Positions 15,972 through 27,300 of a stretch of 42,982 nucleotides of DNA are shown here, piece by piece. How positions within the stretch are numbered: position 1 is the first letter of the stretch; each line of letters starts with the position of its first letter. The position numbers and the translations under genes are program-made. A model generated the notes under the pieces. It was not told the origin of the DNA. It ran no database searches and saw only the letters and a program-made list of their open reading frames with translations. The stretch is from a virus. Where the stretch lies: IMG/VR virus record IMGVR_UViG_3300009079_000037, positions 1 through 42,982 of that record; one strand, written 5' to 3'.

Positions 15972-16324
15972 AATACTGACCCTTTAACAGTTACTATTCC
16001 ATCTATAACTTTTTCGGTTAGTGGAGGAGCATTTTTTGTTATTCTAATATTATATACATATCTTCCTTCTGGAATATCTTGTGTTTTGGTAACAAGTTGT
16101 CCTCCAACGGCAGGGATGGTCAACTGTATTAATCCTGTTGACGGATCTATGATAGTTGGATTTAAATTATACTGTGTTGATGTATTAGTATAATTTTTTG
16201 CCATTTTTGCTTCTACACTATAACTAGATAAATTTATAAAAGTGCCAAAAGAATTCCTTAAATTAAAAGTTACTTCAAAGGTATCCCCTTGTTCAATTAC
16301 CAAATTAATAGGTACTGCAGACAT
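15968..16324 (-). CDS. BppU-like small beta-sandwich baseplate/fibre protein (118 aa)
   Basis: The protein begins MSAVPINLVIEQGDTFEVTF and reads as an all-beta domain: an N-terminal strand followed by QGDTF, LSSYSVEAKMAKNY, STGLIQLTIPAVGG, the G-R-Y-V-Y-N-I-R-I strand, and a closing IDGIVTVKGSVL. This order resembles the immunoglobulin-like domain of phage baseplate upper proteins (BppU family) and related fibre adaptors. The role in linking fibres to the baseplate is inferred. TATAAATA lies 22 bases upstream, with an AGAGG-type ribosome binding site; the 93-aa gene follows with a 4-base overlap. Confidence 0.55.
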   Translation of the reverse strand: MSAVPINLVIEQGDTFEVTFNLRNSFGTFINLSSYSVEAKMAKNYTNTSTQYNLNPTIIDPSTGLIQLTIPAVGGQLVTKTQDIPEGRYVYNIRITKNAPPLTEKVIDGIVTVKGSVL

Positions 16325-16345
16325 GTGTAAATATCCTCTTGTTTA

Positions 16346-16353
16346 TATTTATA
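16346..16353 (-). promoter_or_regulatory. Late-type promoter TATAAATA before the 118-aa gene
   Basis: An exact TATAAATA on the minus strand, 22 bases upstream of the ATG at 16324, in the short gap after the 79-aa coiled-coil gene. Confidence 0.6.
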
Positions 16354-16382
16354 AGAATGTGAAAAAGAAGATATAAAAATCT

Positions 16383-16622
16383 TTAGTAATTAGTATCACT
16401 TACTAGTTTAAGTAATAGGTTTTTAATTTCTGAGACATCTTCTTTTAATTTTTGTACTTCTTCGCGAGTAGAATTTAATTTATCTCTATCAGTTTGCAAT
16501 TTATTTCTAGTTGCAATATATTTTTCAAATTCTGTTTCATTTACATTAATAATTGCACCAGTTTTAGGGTCTCTGGCAAAATTGTTATGACCCTCTACTG
16601 GAATTAGGCTAGTGCTATGCAT
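16383..16622 (-). CDS. Small coiled-coil tail protein (79 aa)
   Basis: The N-terminus MHSTSLIPVEGHNNFARDP is followed by KTGAIINVNETEFEKYIATR and a long heptad stretch (about residues 35-75: RNKLQTDRDKLNSTREEV, QKLKEDVSEIKNLLLKLV), a clear coiled coil. The first 25 residues (P-V-E-G-H ... R-D-P-x-T-G-A-I-I-N) match a short protein I recall from many T4-like cyanophages, always near the large DUF4815-type gene, but it has no assigned function. The start at 16622 lies 19 bases inside the end of the 2085-aa gene, so it is probably translated by coupling. It might bridge baseplate and fibres. Confidence 0.65.
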   Translation of the reverse strand: MHSTSLIPVEGHNNFARDPKTGAIINVNETEFEKYIATRNKLQTDRDKLNSTREEVQKLKEDVSEIKNLLLKLVSDTNY

Positions 16623-19600
16623 CTTAAATCTTTAATAATTGGAATATCACAGGCATTATTAGATCTCATTCTAAGTTTAATTGAATACTGGGTGAAAGTA
16701 TTATTGTTTGTCAAACTAGTTTCATATTCATAGTCAGCAAAATCAACTTCAGATTTTCTATTAGCATATGTTGATGGATTTGGAATTTGCTCCCATTCAA
16801 TTTTATTTGGATCTTCCTCATCACCGGTAAGTAATTTAACATAAACATCAAAGTTTGTGTTAGAGTTATTAAATGCAGAAAGAATAACTTTCAAAGAAGT
16901 ACACTCTTGAGCAAGAGTAACAAGTTTAGTAATATAAATTGCAGAATTAAAATCTTCTTCTGCAGATTCACCGATAGTATAATTGGCACTTAAGTTATCT
17001 GCAAAAAATGCACTTCGAGTGGATCCATCAAAATTATCAATTCTATTATTTGTAGTAATTAAACTAACTCTATCTGTATCAATTACAGGACTCAAATTGT
17101 CGGATTCACTACTTAATTTAATTCTAAAATCAAACGAATTAGCATTAGACATTTGCCTCTGTTCATTAATCGAAGATGCAATCACTTTTGGTCGATTTAC
17201 GTAATTATTTTCATTAATACGAACTTGCTTGTAATTTGAATCTTTTTTATATGAATCTCTATACCAATTTTTTACATTTGGAGTGGGTAAAGAATATTCA
17301 CCATCTCCGATTGAAGTTCCTGAAGTTCCTTTAAATTTACTAACAACAGATGTTCCTGGAAGTTCTTTAAATGCAATTGTAGGCATAAATGATGTGTACT
17401 GTAAGTTAGTACTTGCAGTTACTTCATCCCCACCAAAAGTTACATTATCATCATCAATATTTCTTCTATAAGAATTAAAATCAAGTTGATAACTATCAAG
17501 AGTAATAAATTTTAAATTTTGATGAATTTTGTTAATCAAAGTAAGTGGGATACCATTTTTAACATACAATTCTACTTCCCACTCATCATTACTTTTGAAT
17601 CCACCTGAAGGTACATTATCTTCAGTAATTTTTGAAAGTAATGGAATGTCAAATTTACCTGAAGTTACAGGACCAACTGCAGTAGGATCGTAAGAATAGA
17701 CATATCCTCCAATAGAAATATAACCTGGATTTACAGCACTTGGAGTTGCTCCAAGAATACCATTTCTAGTAGGACTAGAACCAGAGTCAAAGATCATTTC
17801 TGGTGATCCCGCAGTAAATAGGGTTCTAACTGCACTAGATCCAGACGTATCTGTTAATGAAATTACCTGAGCAGTTGAACCACTCCAATTCTCATGAAGA
17901 GATGTTTGAATACCACTAGAAACACCTCTAAGTTCTACAAAAGAGGACTCGTCATGAAGACCATGATTTTTATGATTGACTTTTAGATATCCGCGTGATG
18001 TGCCACTCTCATTAACGGTAAGTTCGATAGGATCTTCTCTAAGTTCTCTATAGAAAAGGTTTCCACTATTATCAGCAACAAAATCAATTGTTGGAGTTTC
18101 ATTTGTTTTAAATTTACATCTAAAGATCTTGAACTTCATATCCTGATATTCAGCAGTAGTCCAAGTAGATGCATTTTGAGATTTAAACAAAACACCTGCA
18201 TAGGGTTGTTTGGAGATTCTTTCACCATTCAAATCATCTCTACCCATCTCAGACAACCAAACATTATATTCAACTGAAGATGTTAAGAGTACAAAACAAT
18301 ACTCTTTTCTTTCTGCCAAGTAAACAGGAGTTTCAAATACAAAAGTGGTATTTGTTTTAGCATCATCAGATAGATTGACATCAGAAGAATCTTTGTTTTC
18401 GGTAGCAAGAACTGTTGGAGATGGATAACCATTCACCATTTCACGAATTTGCATTGTTACTGGAAGATTGGAATCTTTGGTTCTAAAATACACGTCAATT
18501 TTAGAAATAAAACATCCACCTTGCTCTTCAACTAAGAATGATTGTGCAAGAGGGTCAAACCAACCACCTGTCCTAGTACTAGTTCTACTAGAAGAAATAA
18601 TTCTACTATCAGTTACAACATCCCTAGTAACATCTGCATTTCTAACGAGAAGCGTATCTTGCTGCTTTGTAAGAATTGTTCCTCTTGCACTATAAGTATT
18701 TTCAGCAGAACTATCAACAACGCCAGGAATCATAGAGTTGGTAGGACTATCTGTAAATCTAACTACAGAATCTCCTGTCTTCCACCTAGGATTGCCATCG
18801 CCTGAGGGATCTGGAATAAAAGTGCTAGTACGTAAATTGCCTTTTTCATCTGCGATAAAGTGTTTTTTAGTGACCTTTGCAGTTGCACCAGATGTAAGAC
18901 CAATAATGATATCACCTTCAATTAGGTAACCACCATAATTTGATCCTGATAATTGTTGCATAGATGCAATATTTAAATTCAGGAATGTTGAAGAGGTATT
19001 ATAATCGTTAATAGTAATAGGATTTCCTGTATATGGATCTACACTATAAGGTTTGTTAAGTTTAGCAATTCCACCTTTCGGTCCACCTAACCTACATCTA
19101 AATTTTCTACCTCTTCTTCTTCCTGAAAGTGCAATATCTTCATTTTTATCAAAAGCAGTGCTACTACGCATTTCAATTTCAATAATTTTTGGAGTGGTAT
19201 ACGTAGAAATATTTCTACCTTCCATAAATGCATATACTCTTACATTTGGTTTTAATCTATATGCAGTTGCTGAGAAGTTTCTAGATCTCTTCCATCTGGA
19301 GAACGTAGTGTCTACGACTCTATCGCCAAGAACTCTTCTATCTTGTCTTGGTGTAACTCTCGTTCTAATTCCAGTTCTAGATTGACCAGTTCTAGTAGAA
19401 GTAGTAGTTGTTCTAATATTTCTAATCCATGGATTTCGATTTCTTCTTTCCCTACTAGTGCTAGATGAACTACTAGTGCTAGACCATTGAGTTCTCCATG
19501 CATTCCATTGTACTGGAGCAAATCCAGTATTTGGATCAGCACCCATTTGCATTAATGTTGCTGTAAAATCACCTTCAACTGGTGTAAGAGTTTCGGGCAA

Positions 19601-22600
19601 TCTTTTCTCATCAATCCAGTCATCAGATGCTGGAAATATATTCATTAAACCTACCCAAGACACAACAGCAAATGGGTTTACATTTTCAGAAACTGCAGCA
19701 TAAGGTTGTTCAACTAACAATTTGTCAGTATAATCAAGCATTAAGAGATCACCCTTAATGTAATTAGTTGGTTCTTCCTTATAAACTAAAGATACATTAG
19801 TTGTATAATGTTGAGGTCTAAGTTCTCCATATGCAGAATCAATAGCACAATTATAGTTTGGATGTACTGGATCGCCAATATCATGTGATGTGAAATTGTC
19901 AACAAGGAATCCATTCTTTAAACGGTTTAATCCGTTAGCATCACTAATAAACAAATTAGCAGTATCACTCTCAAGTAAACTTAATTGAGTATAATATTCA
20001 ACGTTATCAATTCTATCCTCTAGTTTACCAATATCTTTCATGGTATAACGTCTATTAGTAGACCTTTTAAACGTTACCTTATTAAGATTTCTGACATATG
20101 CAGGCATGGTAATTTGACCAACCTTCATAGCATTTGCTAAAGATTCTTCAGGTTCTTCGGGCACTAATGATGGAATACCTTGCTTATTAATAAATTTACC
20201 ATTTTTGTCTAGGTAAAGATCGTCAATTCTACCTAAGTAATATTCAATGTCTCCATCAGTAGTTCCTGATGGTGTGAGATATGAATTAAAATTATAGTTT
20301 CTATTTTCAAAATCTTCTAAAGTTGTAGATGCTGCAATGTCAGATGCATTGATAGCGAATGGACTATCGTAGGATCCATCATTAGAAAGAATATTTGATT
20401 GATTAGTTCTCCAATCAATCAAGTTACTGAGATAAATTCTCTCCCCTCTAATAGGGTAGTAAGGAATTGCTTTATAATCTGCATCATAATAAGAATTGAC
20501 TGTATAAAATTTACCCGGCACTTCATCTTTGAACCAATCTAATACAACCCATAGGGTCCCAGTTGTTTTACTGACAGAAGATCTTTTCTTTAAGTATGAC
20601 CAATTAAATGACTGGGCACTTTGACCATCCCTAAACTTATATCTTTTTTTAATGTTGATGGCACCATTATTATCAACAGAATCAATTGTTCTAACAAGAC
20701 CTGTTTCTTTTGATTTAATATCTTCCGTTACTACAAATCTAATTTTTCCAATGTAAGTAAAATTAACAGTAGTTCCATTTTGCCTTAAAATACGTGCTTT
20801 AGCACCACTACTCACACCTTCAATAATAGCACCAACCTCAAATGTTTCGTTACCACTTTTTAAAGTGAGTTTTGGAATTGCCTCTTCTATAGTGTCTGCA
20901 TTATAAATTGCATGAACTTTACATACACGTGTTAAACCTAGACGAAGAATTTCAGCATCAACATCATACTTGCTGCCAGAAAGATTTTCTAATTTAAGAA
21001 TTCTCATCTTCTGTAAAGAAGATAAAGTAACATTAGGTTCACTAATTTTTTGAGGACCAATTAAAGTAAATGCTACATTACCACTACCAGATCTTCCAGT
21101 AACAGTAGCAGTTAAAGTACCGGCAGTAACAGAATTAATTGTTAGTGCTAATGTTTCCGTATTTTCACCAGACAATCTGATAGTATAATCACCGGCAGAT
21201 GTTGAATAATATTCCCCATCAACTGAAATATCATTTCCAGTAGTAGTGCCGGTGTAATGAGTCAGTACATCTTGTACTTTAAGATCAGTAATTGCCTTAA
21301 TATCATTATCTCCATATACCTCAAAGAATGATGGACTAAATTGACCAGTAATTTTGCTAGCACCTGCCTGAACAGTTAAATTATAATCATTGCCTGTTGC
21401 TGCACCAACTCCTAAAATAGTTACATCTTTTATTTTCTTACTTGCTGTAGTAATGACAATATTTGACAAACTAATATAATTGTCACTACTATTTTGGACA
21501 TAATTAATTAAACTTGCATATCCAATAACAGTAGATGCATCTTCTTTTAAATATATTGTTCTATTGACATCACCAAGAACTGATGAAAGATCTGGTTGTG
21601 AAACCTTCAGAGTAGGTTCCAAATTAAATCTAACACCTCTACCATCTGTAGAAATAGTTCTATTATTTTGTTCCTCTGTAGTTCTTGGTTTTTCAATATC
21701 TACATAGGTGTTTGCAATAGTTTCAATTTCATATCCACGAACATAAGATTTGCCAGGAGAAGCAACAATTTCAAATAGATCATCCGACGCCAATACATCA
21801 TTATCAGTTTGCTGATTAATTTCAAATACCCCATTATTTCTACCATTGTCTAAACATTCTTGAGTAGAGAACTCATATGGAGTTACTTCATAATCTCCAG
21901 ATTCATCAAAAGTTCTCCTAGCAAGGGTATCTTCTAAAGTAGCAGCAATTTGTGCTTTAGAAGTACTTACAATTTCTTGACACTTACCTTCTTCAAGTTT
22001 AAGCAGTTCAATAAAATTGATAACAGTAGTATCATCTAATGCTTTTTTAGTTAATATTGTTCTAAATTTTAATCTATGTGCTCCAGGAGCAGAATAGTTA
22101 GAGTATCCCTGTGAGGGATCATTTAAAGAATTATCAAGTTCTGGAGTGATAATTTCTTCTAAAACTTGTAGTCCAACTCTATATGATGGTGTTACACCAA
22201 ATTGATCCAGAACGACTTCTTGCTCAGGTACAGTTACAAAATTACCTTTAATGAAATAAATACCTGCAGTAATTTTTGCTGAAGATCCTACAAAAGTTGA
22301 TTGTGAAGTAACACATTTAGCAAAGTCAGTATTTTCCTGAATTACAGTTGTTCCTAAAGAAAAAGTTTCTTCCGTCAGGAGAATTTCATCATCTTCAAAT
22401 GTGGTATATTGAACACCATCTGCATTAGTATTGCCAGCATTGATATATTTAATATAAAGAGTTGTTTTACCTTTTTCAGATTGATCTGAAGATAAGGCGT
22501 TAACAATTTTTGCTTTTACTCCAGAAGTATTTCCTCTAATAGTTTTACCAACAACAACAGGAGTTCCGTCTGTATTTTTATTGGAAACTAAAGCATTCGA

Positions 22601-22861
22601 CTGAATGCCAAAATATTCATCTTCAATTAAAAGAGCATTGTATTTTAAGTCATACCCAACTTGACCAGGAATGACCATCGCGCCATCCTTGTAGATACTA
22701 GAACCAAACTTTTCAATCTGATCCTGTAGGATGGATTGTAAAGTAGTTAATTCTCTTGCCTGAAGAGGAAATCCAGGACGAAATAGTACTTTATGAAAAT
22801 TATCGTCAGAATTGAAATCCTCAAAGTAGGGAGGAGTATTCAGATTAGTTGACTGGGGCAT
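16604..22861 (-). CDS. Large DUF4815-type baseplate/tail structural protein (2085 aa)
   Basis: The N-terminus (MPQSTNLNTPPYFEDFN, then HKVLFRPGFPLQARELTTLQ ... QIEKFGSSIYKDGAMVIPG) is the signature of the DUF4815 family found in marine T4-like phages, where it is a large virion protein, probably at the baseplate periphery. Near residues 1130-1185 is a Ser/Thr/Arg-rich stretch (SSTSSSSSTSRERRNRNPW, RTGIRTRVTPRQDRRVLGDR), followed by FSATAYRLKPNVRVYAFMEG, a motif I associate with tail proteins of this type. Residues about 1540-1640 include YDPTAVGPVTSGKFDIPLLS. It follows gp8 by 3 bases, the slot of T4 genes 9-10, so it may do the job of gp10 in tying fibres to the wedge; this is inference from position. 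No catalytic motif is seen. Confidence 0.75.
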   Translation of the reverse strand: MPQSTNLNTPPYFEDFNSDDNFHKVLFRPGFPLQARELTTLQSILQDQIEKFGSSIYKDGAMVIPGQVGYDLKYNALLIEDEYFGIQSNALVSNKNTDGTPVVVGKTIRGNTSGVKAKIVNALSSDQSEKGKTTLYIKYINAGNTNADGVQYTTFEDDEILLTEETFSLGTTVIQENTDFAKCVTSQSTFVGSSAKITAGIYFIKGNFVTVPEQEVVLDQFGVTPSYRVGLQVLEEIITPELDNSLNDPSQGYSNYSAPGAHRLKFRTILTKKALDDTTVINFIELLKLEEGKCQEIVSTSKAQIAATLEDTLARRTFDESGDYEVTPYEFSTQECLDNGRNNGVFEINQQTDNDVLASDDLFEIVASPGKSYVRGYEIETIANTYVDIEKPRTTEEQNNRTISTDGRGVRFNLEPTLKVSQPDLSSVLGDVNRTIYLKEDASTVIGYASLINYVQNSSDNYISLSNIVITTASKKIKDVTILGVGAATGNDYNLTVQAGASKITGQFSPSFFEVYGDNDIKAITDLKVQDVLTHYTGTTTGNDISVDGEYYSTSAGDYTIRLSGENTETLALTINSVTAGTLTATVTGRSGSGNVAFTLIGPQKISEPNVTLSSLQKMRILKLENLSGSKYDVDAEILRLGLTRVCKVHAIYNADTIEEAIPKLTLKSGNETFEVGAIIEGVSSGAKARILRQNGTTVNFTYIGKIRFVVTEDIKSKETGLVRTIDSVDNNGAINIKKRYKFRDGQSAQSFNWSYLKKRSSVSKTTGTLWVVLDWFKDEVPGKFYTVNSYYDADYKAIPYYPIRGERIYLSNLIDWRTNQSNILSNDGSYDSPFAINASDIAASTTLEDFENRNYNFNSYLTPSGTTDGDIEYYLGRIDDLYLDKNGKFINKQGIPSLVPEEPEESLANAMKVGQITMPAYVRNLNKVTFKRSTNRRYTMKDIGKLEDRIDNVEYYTQLSLLESDTANLFISDANGLNRLKNGFLVDNFTSHDIGDPVHPNYNCAIDSAYGELRPQHYTTNVSLVYKEEPTNYIKGDLLMLDYTDKLLVEQPYAAVSENVNPFAVVSWVGLMNIFPASDDWIDEKRLPETLTPVEGDFTATLMQMGADPNTGFAPVQWNAWRTQWSSTSSSSSTSRERRNRNPWIRNIRTTTTSTRTGQSRTGIRTRVTPRQDRRVLGDRVVDTTFSRWKRSRNFSATAYRLKPNVRVYAFMEGRNISTYTTPKIIEIEMRSSTAFDKNEDIALSGRRRGRKFRCRLGGPKGGIAKLNKPYSVDPYTGNPITINDYNTSSTFLNLNIASMQQLSGSNYGGYLIEGDIIIGLTSGATAKVTKKHFIADEKGNLRTSTFIPDPSGDGNPRWKTGDSVVRFTDSPTNSMIPGVVDSSAENTYSARGTILTKQQDTLLVRNADVTRDVVTDSRIISSSRTSTRTGGWFDPLAQSFLVEEQGGCFISKIDVYFRTKDSNLPVTMQIREMVNGYPSPTVLATENKDSSDVNLSDDAKTNTTFVFETPVYLAERKEYCFVLLTSSVEYNVWLSEMGRDDLNGERISKQPYAGVLFKSQNASTWTTAEYQDMKFKIFRCKFKTNETPTIDFVADNSGNLFYRELREDPIELTVNESGTSRGYLKVNHKNHGLHDESSFVELRGVSSGIQTSLHENWSGSTAQVISLTDTSGSSAVRTLFTAGSPEMIFDSGSSPTRNGILGATPSAVNPGYISIGGYVYSYDPTAVGPVTSGKFDIPLLSKITEDNVPSGGFKSNDEWEVELYVKNGIPLTLINKIHQNLKFITLDSYQLDFNSYRRNIDDDNVTFGGDEVTASTNLQYTSFMPTIAFKELPGTSVVSKFKGTSGTSIGDGEYSLPTPNVKNWYRDSYKKDSNYKQVRINENNYVNRPKVIASSINEQRQMSNANSFDFRIKLSSESDNLSPVIDTDRVSLITTNNRIDNFDGSTRSAFFADNLSANYTIGESAEEDFNSAIYITKLVTLAQECTSLKVILSAFNNSNTNFDVYVKLLTGDEEDPNKIEWEQIPNPSTYANRKSEVDFADYEYETSLTNNNTFTQYSIKLRMRSNNACDIPIIKDLRCIALA

Positions 22862-22864
22862 CTT

Positions 22865-24343
22865 TTAGAACTCTAAAATAATTTTGAAATCTTCGGTCTG
22901 ATCGTCTGCTCTGGAAATTTTATTCCTATTATCTATGTAGATGATATCTCCAGACCCTCTAATTAATTGAGGGGCAGATACTGCATTGGCAGAATCTACA
23001 ATTGATCCACTTGTAATTGACTCAATTGCAATATTATCATTTCTCTCAAAAGGTGTTCTCACACCTCTTGAATCCAATCCAGAATTGTAAATATTTTCTT
23101 GCAGGAAATAAATTCTTCGGGTAACACCATCATCTTCATACTGGACAACAGTTCCAGTTGCTTTTGGAACATCAGCGTTCCCACCAGTAACTCTAATTAG
23201 TTTATCTTCTAAACTACTAGGTTCAGTGATATTAGGAAGTTCAGCATCTAATGTTAATACATGAGTGCCAATCGCTGTACTTGTCGGATTTCCTGTAAAT
23301 TGTGGATTTAAAATTACTCCAACAACTGTAAAATCATTCTTAAATACAAAATCATCTGGTTCTAATCTAGCATGAAGAGCAATTCGATTTGCACCAAGTT
23401 CTTTTGCAAAATCAACAGCAATTCCTTCCTTTGTTGAAATAATTGGCGTCAGATCTGCACCAGTTCCAGTTCCTGCTTGCTCACCATTTTGAGAATTTAC
23501 TACAACCGTAGAATTAATTTGACCATATGTATAAGAAGTTCCTGGATTAATAATTTTAACTCCAGTAACTCCTCCATTAGTAGCGTCTACTGTAGTTACT
23601 CTTACTTGAGCATTTGTACCATCACCAATTACATTAAATATATCGCCAGTACTGTAACCACCACCCGGTGTTTTAATGTCTACTTTATAAATTGCTCCAC
23701 CATAGTTACTACTAGCATTAATTCTATTAGTAACTTCTGAAATTTCTGGAACAGGAATATACTCATCACTTTTAAATTTTTCAAAATCACTTGCATTAAC
23801 AGTAAACATATACTTCCAAGTATATCCATCACCAAGTATAAATGGTGATGGTGAAGTAGATGAAGGTTCTACCGTTGAGGAAGAATTATTAGCATTATCT
23901 AAACACTTATAAACTTTATATTCAGAAGTAACCACATAATGATTGGTTTCATAAAGTTTTGCTTCATTAGAAATACCTGTCTGGTATACAATAGTGTTTC
24001 CCTGATTTTGAGTTCTATCTATAACAGAACCGTAATCATGTCTATAATAATCGTATAGTTTTCCACTCACCCATTTATTATTTCTAATTACCTGCCTCAC
24101 TTCGGAAGGTGGAACTTTTTTTAATCCAATAATATAATCAAAAATTTCAAATTCAGTTTCCAGATTATCTACAGGATTTTCTGGCGTGTTGACTTCATTA
24201 CCATCATTATCTTCCCAAGGTCTAGGTCTTGCAAAAAATAACCACAGTCCACTTTTACTGGAATCATCTTCATCCAATGTGATACGTTCTTTAAACCTTT
24301 CGGCAAGTAGAACCCTAAATTTATCAGTAAGTATCGCTGCCAT
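22865..24343 (-). CDS. gp8: Baseplate wedge subunit gp8-like (492 aa)
   Basis: The sequence starts MAAILTDKFRVLLAERFKER and includes WLFFARPRPWEDNDGNEVNT, IRNNKWVSGKLYDYYRHDYG, ETNHYVVTSEYKVYKCLDN and DGYTWKYMFTVNASDFEKF, which together I recognise as the gp8-type baseplate wedge protein of T4-like cyanophages. T4 gp8 (334 aa) dimerises and joins the gp7-gp10 wedge; the cyanophage form is longer. The extra middle part (about 220-300) carries two GG-x-GY-type repeats (IKTPGGGYSTGDIFNVIG; IINPGTSYTYGQINSTV), also found in the gp7-like and 960-aa proteins. TATAAATA lies 20 bases upstream. Order gp25-gp6-gp7-gp8 matches T4. Confidence 0.78.
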   Translation of the reverse strand: MAAILTDKFRVLLAERFKERITLDEDDSSKSGLWLFFARPRPWEDNDGNEVNTPENPVDNLETEFEIFDYIIGLKKVPPSEVRQVIRNNKWVSGKLYDYYRHDYGSVIDRTQNQGNTIVYQTGISNEAKLYETNHYVVTSEYKVYKCLDNANNSSSTVEPSSTSPSPFILGDGYTWKYMFTVNASDFEKFKSDEYIPVPEISEVTNRINASSNYGGAIYKVDIKTPGGGYSTGDIFNVIGDGTNAQVRVTTVDATNGGVTGVKIINPGTSYTYGQINSTVVVNSQNGEQAGTGTGADLTPIISTKEGIAVDFAKELGANRIALHARLEPDDFVFKNDFTVVGVILNPQFTGNPTSTAIGTHVLTLDAELPNITEPSSLEDKLIRVTGGNADVPKATGTVVQYEDDGVTRRIYFLQENIYNSGLDSRGVRTPFERNDNIAIESITSGSIVDSANAVSAPQLIRGSGDIIYIDNRNKISRADDQTEDFKIILEF

Positions 24344-24362
24344 CGCTTGAAAGGTTTCCTTT

Positions 24363-24370
24363 TATTTATA
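24363..24370 (-). promoter_or_regulatory. Late-type promoter TATAAATA before gp8
   Basis: An exact TATAAATA on the minus strand, 20 bases upstream of the gp8 ATG and just after the stop of the gp7-like gene; it is followed by AAAGG, which may be the ribosome binding site. Confidence 0.6.
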
Positions 24371-24374
24371 GGGG

Positions 24375-27300
24375 TTAGAAATCATATATAAAATCATCAT
24401 TGTATGACAATGATTGATATTTAATCATTAAATCATCTTCCTCTACTTGATAACTAATATTTTTTGCGGTAGTGATAGTACCTTGAGCGTTATCAGTTGC
24501 ATAGGTTGTGATTGGAATTTGTGAATCATCAAGTTTTACATATAAGTATCTAGTGTTGCCAGCACCAGGGAGAGTTTCATCAGAGGTATAGTTAATTATT
24601 TTTGCGGTGTTATTAGCATTGTTATAATAGATTGTATCATCAATTTGACTAATTTTTAATCGTACATTATTAAATCCATCAAGTCCAACAATCTGACCAT
24701 CAATATAATCAGATCCTCTATTTACAACAGTTGCAGATGTTACAACACCAGCAGATACTGTAACATTAACAGTACAACCTGTGCCAGGACTATCCATATC
24801 AGATCCTAGTGTATATAAAAATCCACTTCCATTTGAAATACCAGCACTCAAAGTATCACCCTCACTATAACTATTAGATCCAGTAGAAATAATAGTTACT
24901 TTAGTAACGGAACCATTAGTAACTTCAATATTTGCTCTCGCACCATTACCACTTCCTCCAGTTAACTGACGATTATTATATACTCCATCATCATAACCAA
25001 GACCGCCAGTAATTGTAGAATTCATTGACAAATTCTGCAATGATAAAATATTTACATTAGATGAAGTTTCATTTGGAAAACCAGTTCCTTGCTCCGCAAT
25101 GGATAAAGAACCCACTTCACCAGAACTTACTGTAACTAATACTTCATATGTTTCACCAGATGCAGATGAATCTAACCTAATAATTTGATCATATTTTAAA
25201 TCAAAACCAACAGTTAAATTGCCAACGCTATCAACATCTTTACCTGAAAATCTATGAGTACCTGTTTCAGTGGATGTTATATTTACATAAATTTCATTAT
25301 CCAAATTATATTTATTAGTTGCTAATTTAATTTTATGCTGATCAACAACATAAACGTAATATTCCAAACCAGTAACTAATGGAGTATGATCAGTATTTGT
25401 TTGATTACTGTAGGTGACAGTACCACCTGTAACTAAAGAATGACTATCATAAACACCAGTATTAGTCGTTAATTGGAAAGTATCATCAGAAACATTAATT
25501 TGTGATGGTGTAAAATCATAATTAGTTGTTTGATTGCTCTGTCTAGCACCAAAGGAAGAATAGATGCAATTTAATTTACGTTGAGGAAACTTATCATTTG
25601 CTGCTAATAGCACTGACAGGAATGAGTTAGCATCAGTAGTTGCAGGCAAATTGTCTGAGATATTTGAAATATCTATTAATTGAATTGGTGCAGTTAACAA
25701 CGTTGATTGTGTAATAGGATATTGAGTTGCATCAATTCTTAAAATTTTAGATCGTAATGATCTTCTTACTCGTAAAGTTTCTCGCACATCAGCAGATTGA
25801 AGCAGATCAGTAAACCAATATCCTTGAGTGCCATCATTAAGTAGAGGTCTAGATGCATTAGGAATGGTATTAATTTGTCCGAAAGAAGATCCTACTGAAA
25901 GTTTATTAGCACTAACGATTAAGTTTACTTCTCTAGATCTTCTTTCATTTCCTTGTATGATAATATCTCCTCTTTCTACTGGAGGATCAATGTCAATTTC
26001 TTGAAAGTCATCATCAGAACCAATGTAAATATATCCTTCAAATGTAGCACCATTCTGTGGAGGTGCAGAATATTCAACAATACTACCAAATAATTTGTAA
26101 GAAACTAATGAATTTGGATATGCTGGAACCCTACCTGTTTCCTCGGTTGATGGTATTTGTAAAGATCCGTCAATAAAAATAATCAAGTTTGCGGAGATAT
26201 TTGCTGCAGGTCTAGATTCAGCAATTACTGAGAATACCTCATCATTAGTAGGATTAATCAAGTTAAATGCTCGGTCAGTGCCGTTGAATAGACCAGACAT
26301 ATCTTTTAATGGTATTACCTCGCCCAGGTAGAAAACATTCAATGGTGCGCCTTCTGGAGGTGCTTCTGTGAAAGATAGAACCGAATATTCATTGGGTGCG
26401 GTGCCAGTTAAATTAATTACATAAGAATCATTTACACCTTTCTTCTGTAAAATACCATTAACGATAACAAAAATATCTTTGTCAGTTCCAATATTAACTG
26501 GTTCTCTATTTTCTTTAAGTGGGAAAACTGTTTTATCACCATCAAATCCTCTAGAAAAAGATTTAACTGTTAAAGTATACGGAGTGATTTTTTCCACCAC
26601 TACACCATCAGGATGCAAAACTGCAGATGTACTCAGTTGAGAACGATCAACAGTTAAAGTATTTGTTGAGATATTAGTAATTTTTACAATCTCAACTTCA
26701 TTAATCAGTAAGTAATCATTTGTAGTAAATCCAGAAGCATCATCTACAGTAATTTCAGTATCAGCAACAAGTACTGCGAAAGGTTCATTAGTTAATGTTT
26801 GGACTCCAGTTCTAATTGAAGAAACAATACCACTTTCAAGAACGTCATTATCAACAAATGCATCATCTCTATCTGCTTCAGTTGTTGCTATATTGATAAG
26901 AATAAGTTCTCTATGAATAAATTTAATCGTTCCACTAGTAGGAATATTATACAAAGGTAATGCAGAACTACTAATATTTGTTAAAGTAATTACATTGCCA
27001 TTAATAGCAGTAATTTCTAATTCATCGTTATTTTCAGATGTTAATCCAAAAGCAGAATTAAATAATACTCTATCACCAACGTAAACTTTAAGTGTTGAAG
27101 AAATTGTTATATCTGTTGTTGCACCTGATGCTAAAGATCCAGAAGAACCTAAAGAGATGGATTTAATAATAACATTTTCATCTTTACGTTCAATAACTGC
27201 TGATGATGTTGCTGTATTAATATAATCACCAGTAACAAAATTATCAAACTCTTCTTTAACATGTATTTTACTAATACTTACATCATCAAATTGATAATTA

